Part shown: positions 46,616-55,110 of the stretch, piece after piece | Numbering within the stretch: position 1 is the first letter of the stretch | How the letters are laid out: each line of letters begins with the position of its first letter | Assembly: GCF_003634315.1 (NCBI RefSeq) | Contig: NZ_RBXL01000001.1 | Coordinates: forward strand, 434,001-498,000 | Length of the DNA stretch: 64,000 nucleotides | DNA from: Thiocapsa rosea | Lineage (GTDB): Bacteria > Pseudomonadota > Gammaproteobacteria > Chromatiales > Chromatiaceae | Direction: 5' to 3' | Notes under the pieces: model-generated | What the model was told of the DNA's origin: nothing | The model's input: only the letters and a program-made list of their open reading frames with translations | The model's database searches: none | Program-made: the position numbers and the translations under genes

Positions 46616-47331
46616 TTGCGACCCACCGGGTGCAAGTCCCGAGCCGGTAAGGAGTGGCCATCCACCGGAACCGAGTGTTGTGTGGTGCGGGAGCGATCCC
46701 GCCTGCGAAGCGTACACAGGGGGCGTGCAGGCCGTGTGATGGAGCCCCGTTACTGAGTTCAGCGGAGCCGACGTATTCGGAACACCGGAAGGCAACAGTT
46801 TCGGCATCGTAACGGCCTGATGTCGAGACTCCGCCGGGGTCTAAGAGCAGGGCATGTACGCACGGGTCGTCCAGGAACCTGGGAGCGCTCAGTTGCTCCT
46901 TGCCCGAGACGCGGCGCGGGCACCGCGTAAGAAGCCGCCCCGGCCCGACGGCGCTGGTCCGGCCGACGGGAGCGAACAGGACCGACGGCAAGGTAGCGCC
47001 AAGCGAAGGCAACGAAGTGCGGCGCGATGGCGACTGAGCAGTCAGAGTCGGCTGATAGTACCGTTGAGCGTGGGGAACGCACCCGAGCGGACCCATGGGA
47101 GGGAAGCGGCCGATCGGTTGAGACACCTTCTGAAGGGACGATGGCGTGAACATCGAGTCACCTGACCATCTGAACAGAACGACAGGAGATCGCGACATGG
47201 GCTGAATGGTCCATCGGGTGTGCGACAGTTGTCGTGCAGCGAGCGCTCAACCGAGGAGCCGGATGCGGTAGTCCCGCACGTCCGGATCTGTGGGAGCCGC
47301 GGGTGGGTAACCACCCGCGGCCACCCGGTAC
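46616..47331 (+). ncRNA. ORF-less group II intron (ribozyme RNA)
   Basis: About 716 bases show the fixed sequence landmarks of a bacterial group II intron. The 5' end TTGCGACCC resembles the GUGCGACC consensus. Domain I conserved segments follow (GGTGCAAGTCCC, CCGGTAAGGAG, CATCCACCGGAACCGAG). Domain V is at 47256-47288 (GAGCCGGATGCGG...CCGCACGTCCGGATC), and a domain VI stem at 47296-47321 is followed by CCACCCGGT at the 3' end. Domain IV, where the reverse transcriptase should lie (after about 47130), has only some 110 bases and no ORF, so the intron cannot move without a protein in trans. It lies between aroA and cmk but in antisense to them. Exact ends are estimates. Confidence 0.88.
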
Positions 47332-47352
47332 CACGTCGCCGATCGCAGCCGT

Positions 47353-47453
47353 AGGATGGACAAGCGAAGTAGGGTGGACAAGCGAAGCGCAGTCCACCAG
47401 CGCCGCCCCCGAGTCGGCTGGACTTCGCTCTCGCTCGTCCACCCTACGGCCGG
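47353..47453. repeat. GTAGGGTGGACAAGCG palindrome family, compound copy
   Basis: Two tandem left halves (GTAGGATGGACAAGCG and GTAGGGTGGACAAGCG) face one right half (CTCGTCCACCCTACGG). It lies just downstream of the group II intron 3' end and could be its insertion context. Confidence 0.75.
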
Positions 47454-47487
47454 GATGAGAAACAACGCCGCCGGGGCCGACATCGCC

Positions 47488-48837
47488 TTAGCCCCGCGTC
47501 GCTTGGATGCTCAAGCCGGCGGCTCCAGCCAGCTCGACGAATCCGGGGAATGAGGTCTCCACGTTGGCGCAGTCCCGGATCGCGACCGGGCCGCTTGCGC
47601 GCAAGGCCGCGATGGCGAAGGACATGGCGATCCGATGGTCGCCGTGGGCATCGATCCAGGGCGCATCGATCGCCGGCGCATCGCTCGTCGTTCCCAGCGC
47701 CCCGCCGTGGATCCGCATCCCGTCCGGCAGCGGCTCGGCGCACACCCCGAGCTTGGCCAGACCGTCGGCCATCACCTGGATGCGGTCGCTCTCCTTCACC
47801 CGCAGCTCCTCGGCGCCGGTGAGGATGGTCTCGCCCTCGGCGCAGGCCGCCGCGATAAAGAGGACCGGCAGCTCGTCGATCGCCAGCGGCACCTGATCGA
47901 CCGGGATTCGGATCCCGCGCAGACGCGCATGACGCACCCGGATGTCCGCCACCGGCTCGCCGCCGGCCGTGCGACGGTCGATCAGCTCGATATCCCCGCC
48001 CATGGCGCGCAGGATGTTGATGACACCGACCCGTGTCGGGTTGATCCCGACCCCTTCCAGGATCAGATCCGAGCCCGGCGCGATACTGGCGCCGACGAGA
48101 AAGAAGGCCGCCGAGGAGATGTCGGCGGGCACCGTCAACCGACAGCCCGTCAGCCGTCCGCCGCCGGTCAGACAGACCTTGGCCGCTTGACGCCGAACCG
48201 AGTAGCCAAAGGCCGTGAGCATGCGCTCGGTGTGGTCCCGCGTCGGCGCAGGCTCGGTCACGCAGGTCTCGCCCTCGGCATAGAGGCCCGCCAGCAAGAG
48301 GCTCGACTTGACCTGCGCACTGGCCACCGGCATCACATAGTCAAGACCCGTCAGACGCACGACCGGCGTGAGATCCAGCGGCGCCGTACCGCCCTCGGTC
48401 GTGCCGATCCGCGCACCCATCCGCGCCAACGGCTCGGTCACGCGCCGCATCGGGCGTTTGGACAGAGAGGCATCGCCCGTCAAGGTCACCGGGAACGACT
48501 GCCCGGCCAAGAGACCCGAGAGCAAACGCATCGAGGTGCCGGAATTGCCCATGTCGAGCGGGCCGTCGGGGGCCTGAAGACCCCGCATCCCGACACCCTG
48601 CACGCGCACCTCGCCGCCGTCGGGGCCATCGATGTGCACGCCCATGCGCCGGAAGGCGTTCAAGGTCGCCAAGGCATCGGCACCCTCGAGGAACCCGCTG
48701 ATGCGCGTCTCGCCCTCAGCGATCGCGGCCAGCATGATGGACCGATGCGAGATCGACTTATCGCCGGGAACGCGCAGGCGCCCGCGTAAGGTGCCGCCCG
48801 GCGCGACCAGGTAGCGGGTATCCGAAGGCTGTGCCAA
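47488..48837 (-). CDS. aroA: EPSP synthase (3-phosphoshikimate 1-carboxyvinyltransferase)
   Basis: This 449-residue shikimate-pathway enzyme joins PEP and shikimate-3-phosphate. It has PGDKSISHRSIMLAAIAEG at the N-terminus (PEP/S3P Lys and Ser), GNSGTSMRLLSGLLAGQ, GDASLSKRPMRRV and DELPVLFIAAACAEGET with the catalytic Asp-Glu pair. The GNSGTSMRLL form, rather than GNAGTAMRPL, places it outside the E. coli-type branch. A TTG at 48837 preceded by GGGAGAG gives the expected N-terminus; upstream sequence is not protein-like. No tyrA-like gene is present upstream. Confidence 0.95.
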   Translation of the reverse strand: MAQPSDTRYLVAPGGTLRGRLRVPGDKSISHRSIMLAAIAEGETRISGFLEGADALATLNAFRRMGVHIDGPDGGEVRVQGVGMRGLQAPDGPLDMGNSGTSMRLLSGLLAGQSFPVTLTGDASLSKRPMRRVTEPLARMGARIGTTEGGTAPLDLTPVVRLTGLDYVMPVASAQVKSSLLLAGLYAEGETCVTEPAPTRDHTERMLTAFGYSVRRQAAKVCLTGGGRLTGCRLTVPADISSAAFFLVGASIAPGSDLILEGVGINPTRVGVINILRAMGGDIELIDRRTAGGEPVADIRVRHARLRGIRIPVDQVPLAIDELPVLFIAAACAEGETILTGAEELRVKESDRIQVMADGLAKLGVCAEPLPDGMRIHGGALGTTSDAPAIDAPWIDAHGDHRIAMSFAIAALRASGPVAIRDCANVETSFPGFVELAGAAGLSIQATRG

Positions 48838-49195
48838 GTGCTCTCCCGCGCGACTGCGCCCGGACGGTGAAAAGCCCGGTATGTTAGTCCTGCCGGGGGA
48901 GTGGGTAAACTGCGGAATCCTCGGTGCGCACGCGAGCCCCCGAAAGCGGGCCGGTAGAGTGGACGAGGGAAGCGGGCCTCGATCATCGTTTCGGTCACAT
49001 CGGCAGGTGAACAGGTCACCGACCGCGACCACCCGGGGAACCCATGATGCCTGGACGAAAGCATGACCAAGGCCAAGCAGGGGGTGGTCGCCTCCATGAC
49101 TCGACCGGTGAATCATCAGACGTGAAATCGCCTAAGCCCTGCGCACGGTGTAGCATGCCGTCGACGTGCCGGGGGCTGACCGCAGCCGTTGAACC
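48838..49195. other. Gap upstream of aroA
   Basis: About 360 bases without a supported gene. ORFs on the minus strand continue the aroA frame but show no conserved sequence. The aroA promoter should be here. Confidence 0.5.
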
Positions 49196-49280
49196 TAAAC
49201 CGCGCCGCCGCCGGCGGTCGTCAAATCTGCCGGGACCGATCCCATCCAAAAACATCGCATACCGCACTGGGCGCGGTTCA
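49196..49280 (+). repeat. Dispersed palindromic element, single Y module (G)
   Basis: A solitary Y module with ends TAAACCGCGCC and GGGCGCGGTTCA, not preceded by an X module or linker. It lies 28 bases upstream of yhbY. Confidence 0.88.
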
Positions 49281-49308
49281 GGGCATCCATTCCGTCATCA
49301 GGACCATC

Positions 49309-49611
49309 ATGTCGATTACCGAAAAACAAAAACGCTGGCTCAAGAAGCAAGCACACCACCTGAAACCCGTCGTCACGCTTGGCCAGCATGGGCTCACGGA
49401 GGCCGTGCTCGCCGAGATCGAGCTGGCGTTGAGCCACCATGAGCTGCTGAAGGTGAAGGTCAATGCCGGCGATCGCGACGAGCGCGACGCCGCGATCGCG
49501 CTGATCGGCGAGCGCACCGAGGCCGTCCTGGTCGGGCGCATCGGTCACGTGGCGTCCTTCTACCGCGCCAATCCCGAAAAGCGCGATCCGATCCTGCTCC
49601 CGAACCTCTGA
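49309..49611 (+). CDS. yhbY: YhbY family ribosome-assembly RNA-binding protein
   Basis: This 100-residue single CRM-domain protein begins MSITEKQKRWLKKQAHHLKP, followed by VVTLGQHGLTEAVLAEIELA and the CRM GxxG-type loop region (VGRIGHVASFYR). It associates with pre-50S ribosomes in E. coli. In many gammaproteobacteria it stands beside rlmE-ftsH, but not here. The ATG is the first codon after the element; the longer frame is repeat-encoded. Confidence 0.92.
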   Translation: MSITEKQKRWLKKQAHHLKPVVTLGQHGLTEAVLAEIELALSHHELLKVKVNAGDRDERDAAIALIGERTEAVLVGRIGHVASFYRANPEKRDPILLPNL

Positions 49612-49658
49612 GACCACCTCGCCGATCGCATCGGCCGGACGGACAAGCAGCGTAGGAT

Positions 49659-49703
49659 GGGTAGAGCGCCAGCGAAACCCATCCTCCAAACCACCGCGTT
49701 GCC
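49659..49703. repeat. GTAGGATGGGTAGAGCG...ACCCATCCTCC repeat
   Basis: Copy of the family at 31671 and 56886, lying about 50 bases downstream of yhbY. It forms a GGATGGGT/ACCCATCC hairpin. Confidence 0.75.
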
Positions 49704-49760
49704 GGGTTTCGATCCGATGCCCTGGGCTCGGTCTGGTGTGTCTGGAGTCGGACAGGGTCC

Positions 49761-49845
49761 TAAACCGCGCCCCCGCTAAAGGCCGTGGATGCACCAAACG
49801 TCGAGCTCACTCGAAAATGTCGCATCTCGCTCTGGACTCGGTTTA
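49761..49845 (-). repeat. Dispersed palindromic element, single X module (H)
   Basis: A solitary X module in reverse orientation, with plus-strand ends TAAACCGCGCC and GGACTCGGTTTA. The final TTA is the complement of the TAA stop of the BrnA-like gene. Confidence 0.85.
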
Positions 49846-50166
49846 GCGGTGTTCTTCGACATAGTCCTGCAACGCACGGTCGATACGGCGCTCCCATCCC
49901 TGCTCGCCGGCGTGAAAGTACTCAAGCACCTCGCGCGACAGGCGCAAGGTGACCGGCTGGCTTTGCTCTCGCACATCCATCGTCTGGGGCTGGCGCCTCC
50001 TTGGAGGTTGAACGACGGCGCCGCGCCAAAAAGACTCGACCGCCGCGGGGTCGCTCGCGTCGTAGGCGCTCTCGGGATCGGACGCCGAATCCGGCGCCGC
50101 ATCGATCAAAGCGCGACGCTCCTCATCGCTTTCCGGAAACCGCTTGGAGATAGATTCTGGTTTCAT
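49843..50166 (-). CDS. BrnA-like antitoxin (DUF4415), orphan
   Basis: This 107-residue protein has the BrnA/DUF4415 C-terminal ribbon-helix-helix (PVTLRLSREVLEYFHAGEQG, then WERRIDRALQDYV) and a charged N-terminus. BrnA normally neutralises and corepresses with a BrnT toxin encoded immediately upstream. Here only about 110 bases separate the start from the next gene, and no BrnT ORF fits. It may be a solitary regulator or the remnant of a toxin-antitoxin pair. Confidence 0.82.
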   Translation of the reverse strand: MKPESISKRFPESDEERRALIDAAPDSASDPESAYDASDPAAVESFWRGAVVQPPRRRQPQTMDVREQSQPVTLRLSREVLEYFHAGEQGWERRIDRALQDYVEEHR

Positions 50167-50249
50167 GTTTCGTTGCCCTCGCTGACAACGATGCGCCGAC
50201 GATGGCGCCGGATGTCGGGTGGCCCGGCTCCAAAGCCAGACGCAAAGTG

Positions 50250-50281
50250 AAAATGACGCATGTCGCTTTGGACGCGGTTTA
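50250..50281 (-). repeat. Dispersed palindromic element, X-module end fragment (I)
   Basis: Only AAAATGACGCATGTCGC to GACGCGGTTTA remains. The last three bases are the complement of the TAA stop of the 989-residue outer-membrane protein gene. Confidence 0.75.
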
Positions 50282-53248
50282 ACCCTTCACCTTCAACGGC
50301 GCAAGCATCCGCATGGTGCGGATCTTCAGCTCGACCCTGAACTCGAGCGTTTGGTCGGCGCTGGGCTCGGCGTCGAGGGTGTAGCCGGTCTCCTCGATCG
50401 TCGCGTTCTCGGGCAGCTTGGCGGGGTCGATGGTCACGGTCCAGGTGCCGGGTTGCAGACCGGCGAAGCGGAACTCGCCGTTGCCGTTGGTGAGACGGCG
50501 ATAGACTTGGTCGCCGCTGCGCACCTCGACCAGGATCCCGCCCAGGCCGCGGCTCGGTTTGAGCTCCTCGGAGGTCGGTGGCGGCGGGGCTTTCACGCCC
50601 TGCCCGACGCGCACGAAGGTCTGCGACGGCAGCAGGCTGGCGTCCGGCTCGTAGAGCTGGACCTTGCCGGCGATGGTCGCACCGCGGATGAAGGGCACGT
50701 CGATCGACGCACCCGCATCGAAATAGAGATCCACCGGCCGCGGCATCTCCAGCGTCGGGATCATCCCGACCGGCAGACTGCCGCCCGCGAGCGTCAGGTC
50801 GTAGACGCCCAGCTTGACCGACGGGAACATGAAATAGCCGTTCTCGTCCGTGATGGCGACCAGACGATCCAGCTTAAGCACCACGTTGGACAACCCGGCG
50901 CCGGTCTCTTGGTCGAATGCACGGCCGCGCACGGTCGCCACATCCCGCCGGGGCACGGTCGGCACCTCGATCGGCACCATGTAGGAGAGCATGATGCTGT
51001 TTTCCATGTTCATGCCGTTGTCGTAGATGGACGCATAGCGCGAGCCGTGGCGCGCCTGGACCGTAATCAGGCTCCCGTTGTCGCGCCGATACCGGTAGGA
51101 CGCGTTGGCGATCACGCTGTTCTGGTTGTTGTATTGCTGACCCTGGACATTCAGGCTCAGGTCCGACTTGGGGCTGACGGCATAGTTCACGCTCGCCCCG
51201 CCCGTGAACCGCGCTGCTTGATCGAAGGTCGCCGCGGCCTCGTTCTCCCACGACAGATAGCCGCCCAGATTCAGGCGCCGCGTCGCGCGCCACGAGAGCG
51301 ACCCGCGAAACGCCTGCGTCGCGGAGCTCTCGCCGGTGACCCGGTCGTATTCCTCGCCCAGTTCGAGGCTGGTATTCAGACTCAGATTCAGATCCTTGAA
51401 GCTCTTGCCGTAGCCGAATCGAACGCTGTTCTCGACCTCGTCGAAGGTCGGCGCCGGGTTCAGATCGCTGCGCTGACGACGACGCAGCTCAACCGAATAG
51501 CGGGTCTCGTCGGCCGTGCGCCAGTTGAACCGGATGCCGGCCTCGTGCTCCTCGCTGTCCGGCCCGTACCAACCCCAGTTCTCCGGGTTCCAGTAGAAGT
51601 CGTTCTCGTCGACGTACTGGCGCCGCTGCTGTGCGTTGAGATGGTCGCGATCGTAATGATAGAAGGCGGTCAGACTCCAAGGCCGATCGAGCGGCGCATA
51701 GTCGACATCCAGATAGGCGCGATCCTGATTCTGGTAATAGCCGGCATAGTCGGGCGAGGAATACAGCAGGGTCAGACGGTACCGCCAAGGCGCGCCCAGC
51801 TTGACCAGATTGCCCCAAAAGGCCATGCCCGATCCCGCATCGCCGGTACTGCCGGCAACCTCGACATCCAAGACCGTCTCGGGTGTCAGATCGACCGTCT
51901 GGCGCACGCCGAGGATCCGGTTGTGACCGTTCTCGTTGTCGGTTTGGTCGAGAAAGCTCAGCCCCACCATCCAGGTCGGGCGCAGCGCGTAGAGGAGTCC
52001 GAGCCCGGTCTGGTGGCCCTGCAGAAAGGCGTCGTCGTCGCCGAAGTCGAAGGAGCCGACATGATAGGCCGAGAGTTCGATGCCTTCGCCGCGCCACGCG
52101 AGTCTGGCCCCGCGTCCGCCTATACCCATCTCGGTGAGCGGCGACAGACCATAGCTGGCATCGCCGAGGGTCACGTCGAAGTCGCGCCCGCGATAGTCCA
52201 CGTAGAACCAGCTGTCCTGTCCAAACACCGTCTCGTCGTTCAATCCGGGCCAACGCAGCAGAAAACTCAGGATCCGCTCTTGGGTGCCGTCGACCGATCC
52301 GCTGCCCGACCATTCAAGCTGCACACCCGCTCCGTTTTGACCGTCGTCCCGCCCGCTCCAGCTTCCGCCGACGCGGCGCGTGAAATAGGTCTTGATGCTG
52401 TGCGGCGGCGCCTCCTTGCCGGTCACGCGAGGCAGGGTCTCCACACTGCGCTTGGCGGTATCCGTGAGGGTCTCGCCCTGATCCCCCACCGCAGCGGTCG
52501 CGGTCAGGCTGATCTCGTCGCGCGTCGGCTCGGTGAGGGCAGGCGGGCGCACGGTCATCTCGATCGGCTGCGACTCGCCCGGCGCCAGCGTCAGGGTGCC
52601 GACCGCGGGCTCGATCTTGGACTCGCGGCTGCTCTGTGCGCCGAAGCCGACCGTCAGCGCGGTATTGCTGGAGTTGCCGATCTGAAAGACCGCCTTGTAG
52701 GGTTCGTTGGCGATGGCGATGCTCGGCATCTCCAGGATGTCGACCTGGAGCTTGAAGACGGGCCGCACCCGCACGTTCAAGGTCGAGCCGCCCAAGGCAC
52801 CGGGGCGACCGCGAATGCCGACCTGATAGCTCACGCGATACCCGCCCGCCGCCGTGCCCTCGGGCACGAAGAAGCTGACCAAGCGCATCACAGTCCCGCC
52901 GGGCGGGAGCGTGAAGGGGAATTCGGGGGTGATGGCGCGCCAGCCCTCGGGCATCAGCAGCCGACCTTCCAGGTCCGCCGCGCCGCCCGTACGGTTGGAC
53001 ACCTGAAAGACCACCGTGACCACCTCGCGCGGATCGACCGTGAAGACACGCGCGTCCATCGGGCGCACATCGACACCGCGTGCTTGCGCGAAGACCGGCG
53101 AGGGCGTCAGGAGGAGTGCGAGAAGGACCCAGGAGAGGAGTGCGAGACCCGGAAGCAGCCGCTCGAACCACCGCACACCGCGCCCGCCGCGCCGGGGCGC
53201 GTATCGGGATGCGAAGTCTGCGTGGTTGCGGCCGTCGGGCCGGGACAT
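50279..53248 (-). CDS. Large outer-membrane barrel protein, usher-like, of a fibre-type cluster
   Basis: This 989-residue exported protein has a long signal peptide (to about residue 55, PSPVFAQA), Ig-like NEW3/COG1470-type domains (about 57-290, with TVVFQVSNRTGGAADLEGRL), a long beta-barrel region rich in alternating aromatic strands (about 300-770, for example GDASYGLSPLTEMGIGGRGA), and C-terminal carboxypeptidase-regulatory-like Ig domains (about 770-985, ITDENGYFMFPSVKLGVYDL). The length and barrel-plus-Ig layout recall fimbrial ushers, but I see none of the usual FimD/PapC signature sequences. It follows genes for two small exported proteins and a periplasmic Ig-fold protein. A role in secreting or assembling those subunits is inference. 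Confidence 0.75.
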   Translation of the reverse strand: MSRPDGRNHADFASRYAPRRGGRGVRWFERLLPGLALLSWVLLALLLTPSPVFAQARGVDVRPMDARVFTVDPREVVTVVFQVSNRTGGAADLEGRLLMPEGWRAITPEFPFTLPPGGTVMRLVSFFVPEGTAAGGYRVSYQVGIRGRPGALGGSTLNVRVRPVFKLQVDILEMPSIAIANEPYKAVFQIGNSSNTALTVGFGAQSSRESKIEPAVGTLTLAPGESQPIEMTVRPPALTEPTRDEISLTATAAVGDQGETLTDTAKRSVETLPRVTGKEAPPHSIKTYFTRRVGGSWSGRDDGQNGAGVQLEWSGSGSVDGTQERILSFLLRWPGLNDETVFGQDSWFYVDYRGRDFDVTLGDASYGLSPLTEMGIGGRGARLAWRGEGIELSAYHVGSFDFGDDDAFLQGHQTGLGLLYALRPTWMVGLSFLDQTDNENGHNRILGVRQTVDLTPETVLDVEVAGSTGDAGSGMAFWGNLVKLGAPWRYRLTLLYSSPDYAGYYQNQDRAYLDVDYAPLDRPWSLTAFYHYDRDHLNAQQRRQYVDENDFYWNPENWGWYGPDSEEHEAGIRFNWRTADETRYSVELRRRQRSDLNPAPTFDEVENSVRFGYGKSFKDLNLSLNTSLELGEEYDRVTGESSATQAFRGSLSWRATRRLNLGGYLSWENEAAATFDQAARFTGGASVNYAVSPKSDLSLNVQGQQYNNQNSVIANASYRYRRDNGSLITVQARHGSRYASIYDNGMNMENSIMLSYMVPIEVPTVPRRDVATVRGRAFDQETGAGLSNVVLKLDRLVAITDENGYFMFPSVKLGVYDLTLAGGSLPVGMIPTLEMPRPVDLYFDAGASIDVPFIRGATIAGKVQLYEPDASLLPSQTFVRVGQGVKAPPPPTSEELKPSRGLGGILVEVRSGDQVYRRLTNGNGEFRFAGLQPGTWTVTIDPAKLPENATIEETGYTLDAEPSADQTLEFRVELKIRTMRMLAPLKVKG

Positions 53249-53707
53249 CCGGAAAACCTCCGGGTCGCGGGCGTCGACCGTCTGGACCGCTGAGCGTTCG
53301 GACGCTCACCGGCATGTCGGCCTTGCGCGAACCGAGGCACCGCATCCGCCGTGAAGGCGAGCGGCGCGGCGGTCCGAGCCTGAGCCGGACCGGGAGCGAC
53401 AGATCCAGTGGCGTGCGTCACCCTTGACCGAGCTGTGCGACCTTTGGGCTTGGCCGATCGGTCGCGGGTTGTTGTTCTGTTGTTCCGTATCGAGTCGTCG
53501 CGGGCCCAGGGCTCCGCCCGGGAACGCGACGCTCGTCCTTGTGAGTTCCCGAACGGAGGGAGCCGGGAAGGGTTCTGCCCGCGCCTGTCCTTAGCGGCGT
53601 CCTTGGCTTGAACCCGACCCGACGCCGACCGCCGGGAGTGGGTGACGCGTGTCCTTGGTCCGGGCTGACCGCCCGCTTCCGCGGGCGGTCAGCCCGGACC
53701 AAGGAGG
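53249..53707. other. Intercistronic gap with very strong hairpin
   Basis: About 460 bases separate the periplasmic Ig-fold gene from the barrel gene. No supported gene was seen; short ORFs have no motif. The right end is a perfect 25-base inverted repeat. A separate promoter for the barrel gene may lie here. Confidence 0.55.
53652..53705 (-). terminator. Perfect 25-bp inverted repeat after the Ig-fold protein gene
   Basis: Arms 53652-53676 and 53681-53705 are exact reverse complements (TCCTTGGTCCGGGCTGACCG...), with a 4-base loop TTCC. The stem begins 2 bases past the stop codon. No T-run follows, so it is likely an mRNA-stabilising or attenuating structure. Confidence 0.85.
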
Positions 53708-54541
53708 TTATTCGATCTCCAATTCGACGTTGGCGCCGAAGAGGTTGTCGCCGGTGCCGTCGGCGACGACGAGGCCGAGATACTGGCCTGCGGGAGTCTT
53801 GCCGAGATCGATCTTGAACCGAGCGGAGGTTCCCGGGAACAAACGCGTGGCGATCCCCTGGAACTTACCGATCGGGTTTCCCGAAGCGCTATAGAGATCG
53901 AGCGAGAGCGTCGGTCTCAATAAGCGTTGTCCGGTGTTCTTGACATCGATCGCGAAGAGGCGCTGATCGTCATCCTTGATGACCTGCGGATTGGTGAACT
54001 CCAGCCCGGCCGGACCCGGGCTACCCAAGTGCGTCACGACCTGAATCCCGTAACGCAGCGTCTGCTTGATGCGCGCGGTCCCTTCCGGAAGCTCGGCCGC
54101 CGATTCTCCCGAGTCCGGGGCGATCGGCTCGACCATGATCAGGCTCCAATAGCTACCCGACAGACTCGTGCCGGCGGGAACCTTGACCTCATAATCGAGT
54201 AGCTCGGTCCCCTTGGGTGGCACCGTGACCAGCTCGCGACTCAGGCTGACCCAGCGCGCATTGGAGCGCGGAAGCCGTCCGGGTTCACCGTACTCATTGC
54301 TCCCATCAGCCGTGAAGCTGTAATCGGTCTGGTAGACCTTCGCCTCGGCGGGCGTGTCGGCGAGATTCTTCAAGACGATGGTTCCACGATAGGTTTCACC
54401 TGGCGTGGCAACCCTCTCTTGCGTCATATCACTGTTGACAAAGACCCCTGCCGACACCGAGCTGAAGAGCATCGACGCTACGAGAGCCAACGCGACAGAG
54501 ACCCAACCCATCGATCGGCACATTGCCGAAACCCTCGTCAC
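53708..54541 (-). CDS. Periplasmic Ig-fold protein, DUF916/chaperone-like
   Basis: This 277-residue exported protein has a signal peptide (to about residue 32, SSVSAGVFV) and two Ig-like domains. The first has TPGETYRGTIVLKNLADTPA followed by EAKVYQTDYSF and RWVSLSRELVTVPPKGTELL. This is closer to DUF916/COG1470 proteins than to PapD chaperones, though the job may be similar. A GTG start overlaps the stop of the preceding gene (GTGA); ATG codons at residues 7 and 11 are alternatives. It is translationally coupled to the minor subunit gene upstream. Confidence 0.75.
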   Translation of the reverse strand: MTRVSAMCRSMGWVSVALALVASMLFSSVSAGVFVNSDMTQERVATPGETYRGTIVLKNLADTPAEAKVYQTDYSFTADGSNEYGEPGRLPRSNARWVSLSRELVTVPPKGTELLDYEVKVPAGTSLSGSYWSLIMVEPIAPDSGESAAELPEGTARIKQTLRYGIQVVTHLGSPGPAGLEFTNPQVIKDDDQRLFAIDVKNTGQRLLRPTLSLDLYSASGNPIGKFQGIATRLFPGTSARFKIDLGKTPAGQYLGLVVADGTGDNLFGANVELEIE

Positions 54542-55026
54542 TGGACCGTATAGAGGACGGTCGTCTCATAGAAACCAGGCGGTTGGCGGATCGAAACCCC
54601 CTCGAGCCTGAGCTGAATCCCGATACCGCTGCAATCGCCCGTGCCGCTGAACAATTCCTGACCCTGATCGCTCACGGTTAGATAGTCGAGCCCGCCGATC
54701 AGGTTACCGCAGCTTCCGCTGCCATTGCGCCGAACGGCGAGCGTAACACCCGCCGGCAGACTGAATCCGGAACGGTTGACGACAAGACGCCAAGGCGCCC
54801 CGCCCGTATAGGCCACGCTAAGCGTCGCCTGATAGGCCGAACTCTCGATGGTGAAACGGAAATCCGTCCCGGCCCCTCCGACGAGCTCGGGCGCTCCGAT
54901 CGTTGGCAACCAATCGCCCATGAGGCTGACGCTCGCCGCGTTCGCGCCGGGAATGGCACTGAGCGATAGCACTCCAGTTGCCAGCATGAGGCCGAAGATG
55001 TGCATGGGATGAATACTTTGGGGCAC
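54538..55026 (-). CDS. Small exported protein, possible minor fibre subunit
   Basis: This 162-residue protein has a signal peptide (to about residue 30, PGANAASVSL), a beta-rich body, two Cys (SCGN and GDCSG) able to form one disulfide, and a C-terminal beta-strand GFYETTVLYTVQ. The C-terminal alternating strand is a common feature of exported pilus and coat subunits such as spore-coat-U proteins. It is coupled by overlap to the Ig-fold protein gene. No family is firmly recognised. Confidence 0.7.
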   Translation of the reverse strand: MPQSIHPMHIFGLMLATGVLSLSAIPGANAASVSLMGDWLPTIGAPELVGGAGTDFRFTIESSAYQATLSVAYTGGAPWRLVVNRSGFSLPAGVTLAVRRNGSGSCGNLIGGLDYLTVSDQGQELFSGTGDCSGIGIQLRLEGVSIRQPPGFYETTVLYTVQ

Positions 55027-55046
55027 GTGGAGTCAAGCCGTCGAAC

Positions 55047-55082
55047 GGATCCCTGGACGGCCACGTGGGCCGTTCGGGATCC
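55047..55082 (-). terminator. Hairpin after the major exported subunit gene
   Basis: Nested palindrome GGATCC...ACGGCC-ACGTG-GGCCGT...GGATCC, 28 bases past the stop codon of the subunit gene and upstream of the next start. Such a hairpin would favour higher expression of the first gene than of those downstream. Confidence 0.65.
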
Positions 55083-55110
55083 TTGCCGAAGACACTGCCC
55101 TCACTCGAAC

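Noticed and set aside
46539-47198. Minus-strand ORF of 219 codons across the cmk-aroA gap
   Set aside because: It is the complement of the group II intron; this frame is commonly mis-annotated and has no protein-like conservation of its own. The ribozyme landmarks on the plus strand explain the sequence.
49196-49308. Longer start for yhbY at 49189
   Set aside because: The extra 40 codons are the dispersed element; the conserved protein begins at 49309.
50219-53293. Plus-strand ORF of 1024 codons
   Set aside because: It is antisense to the 989-residue barrel protein; the plus frame lacks any motif, and the minus frame has a signal peptide and Ig domains.
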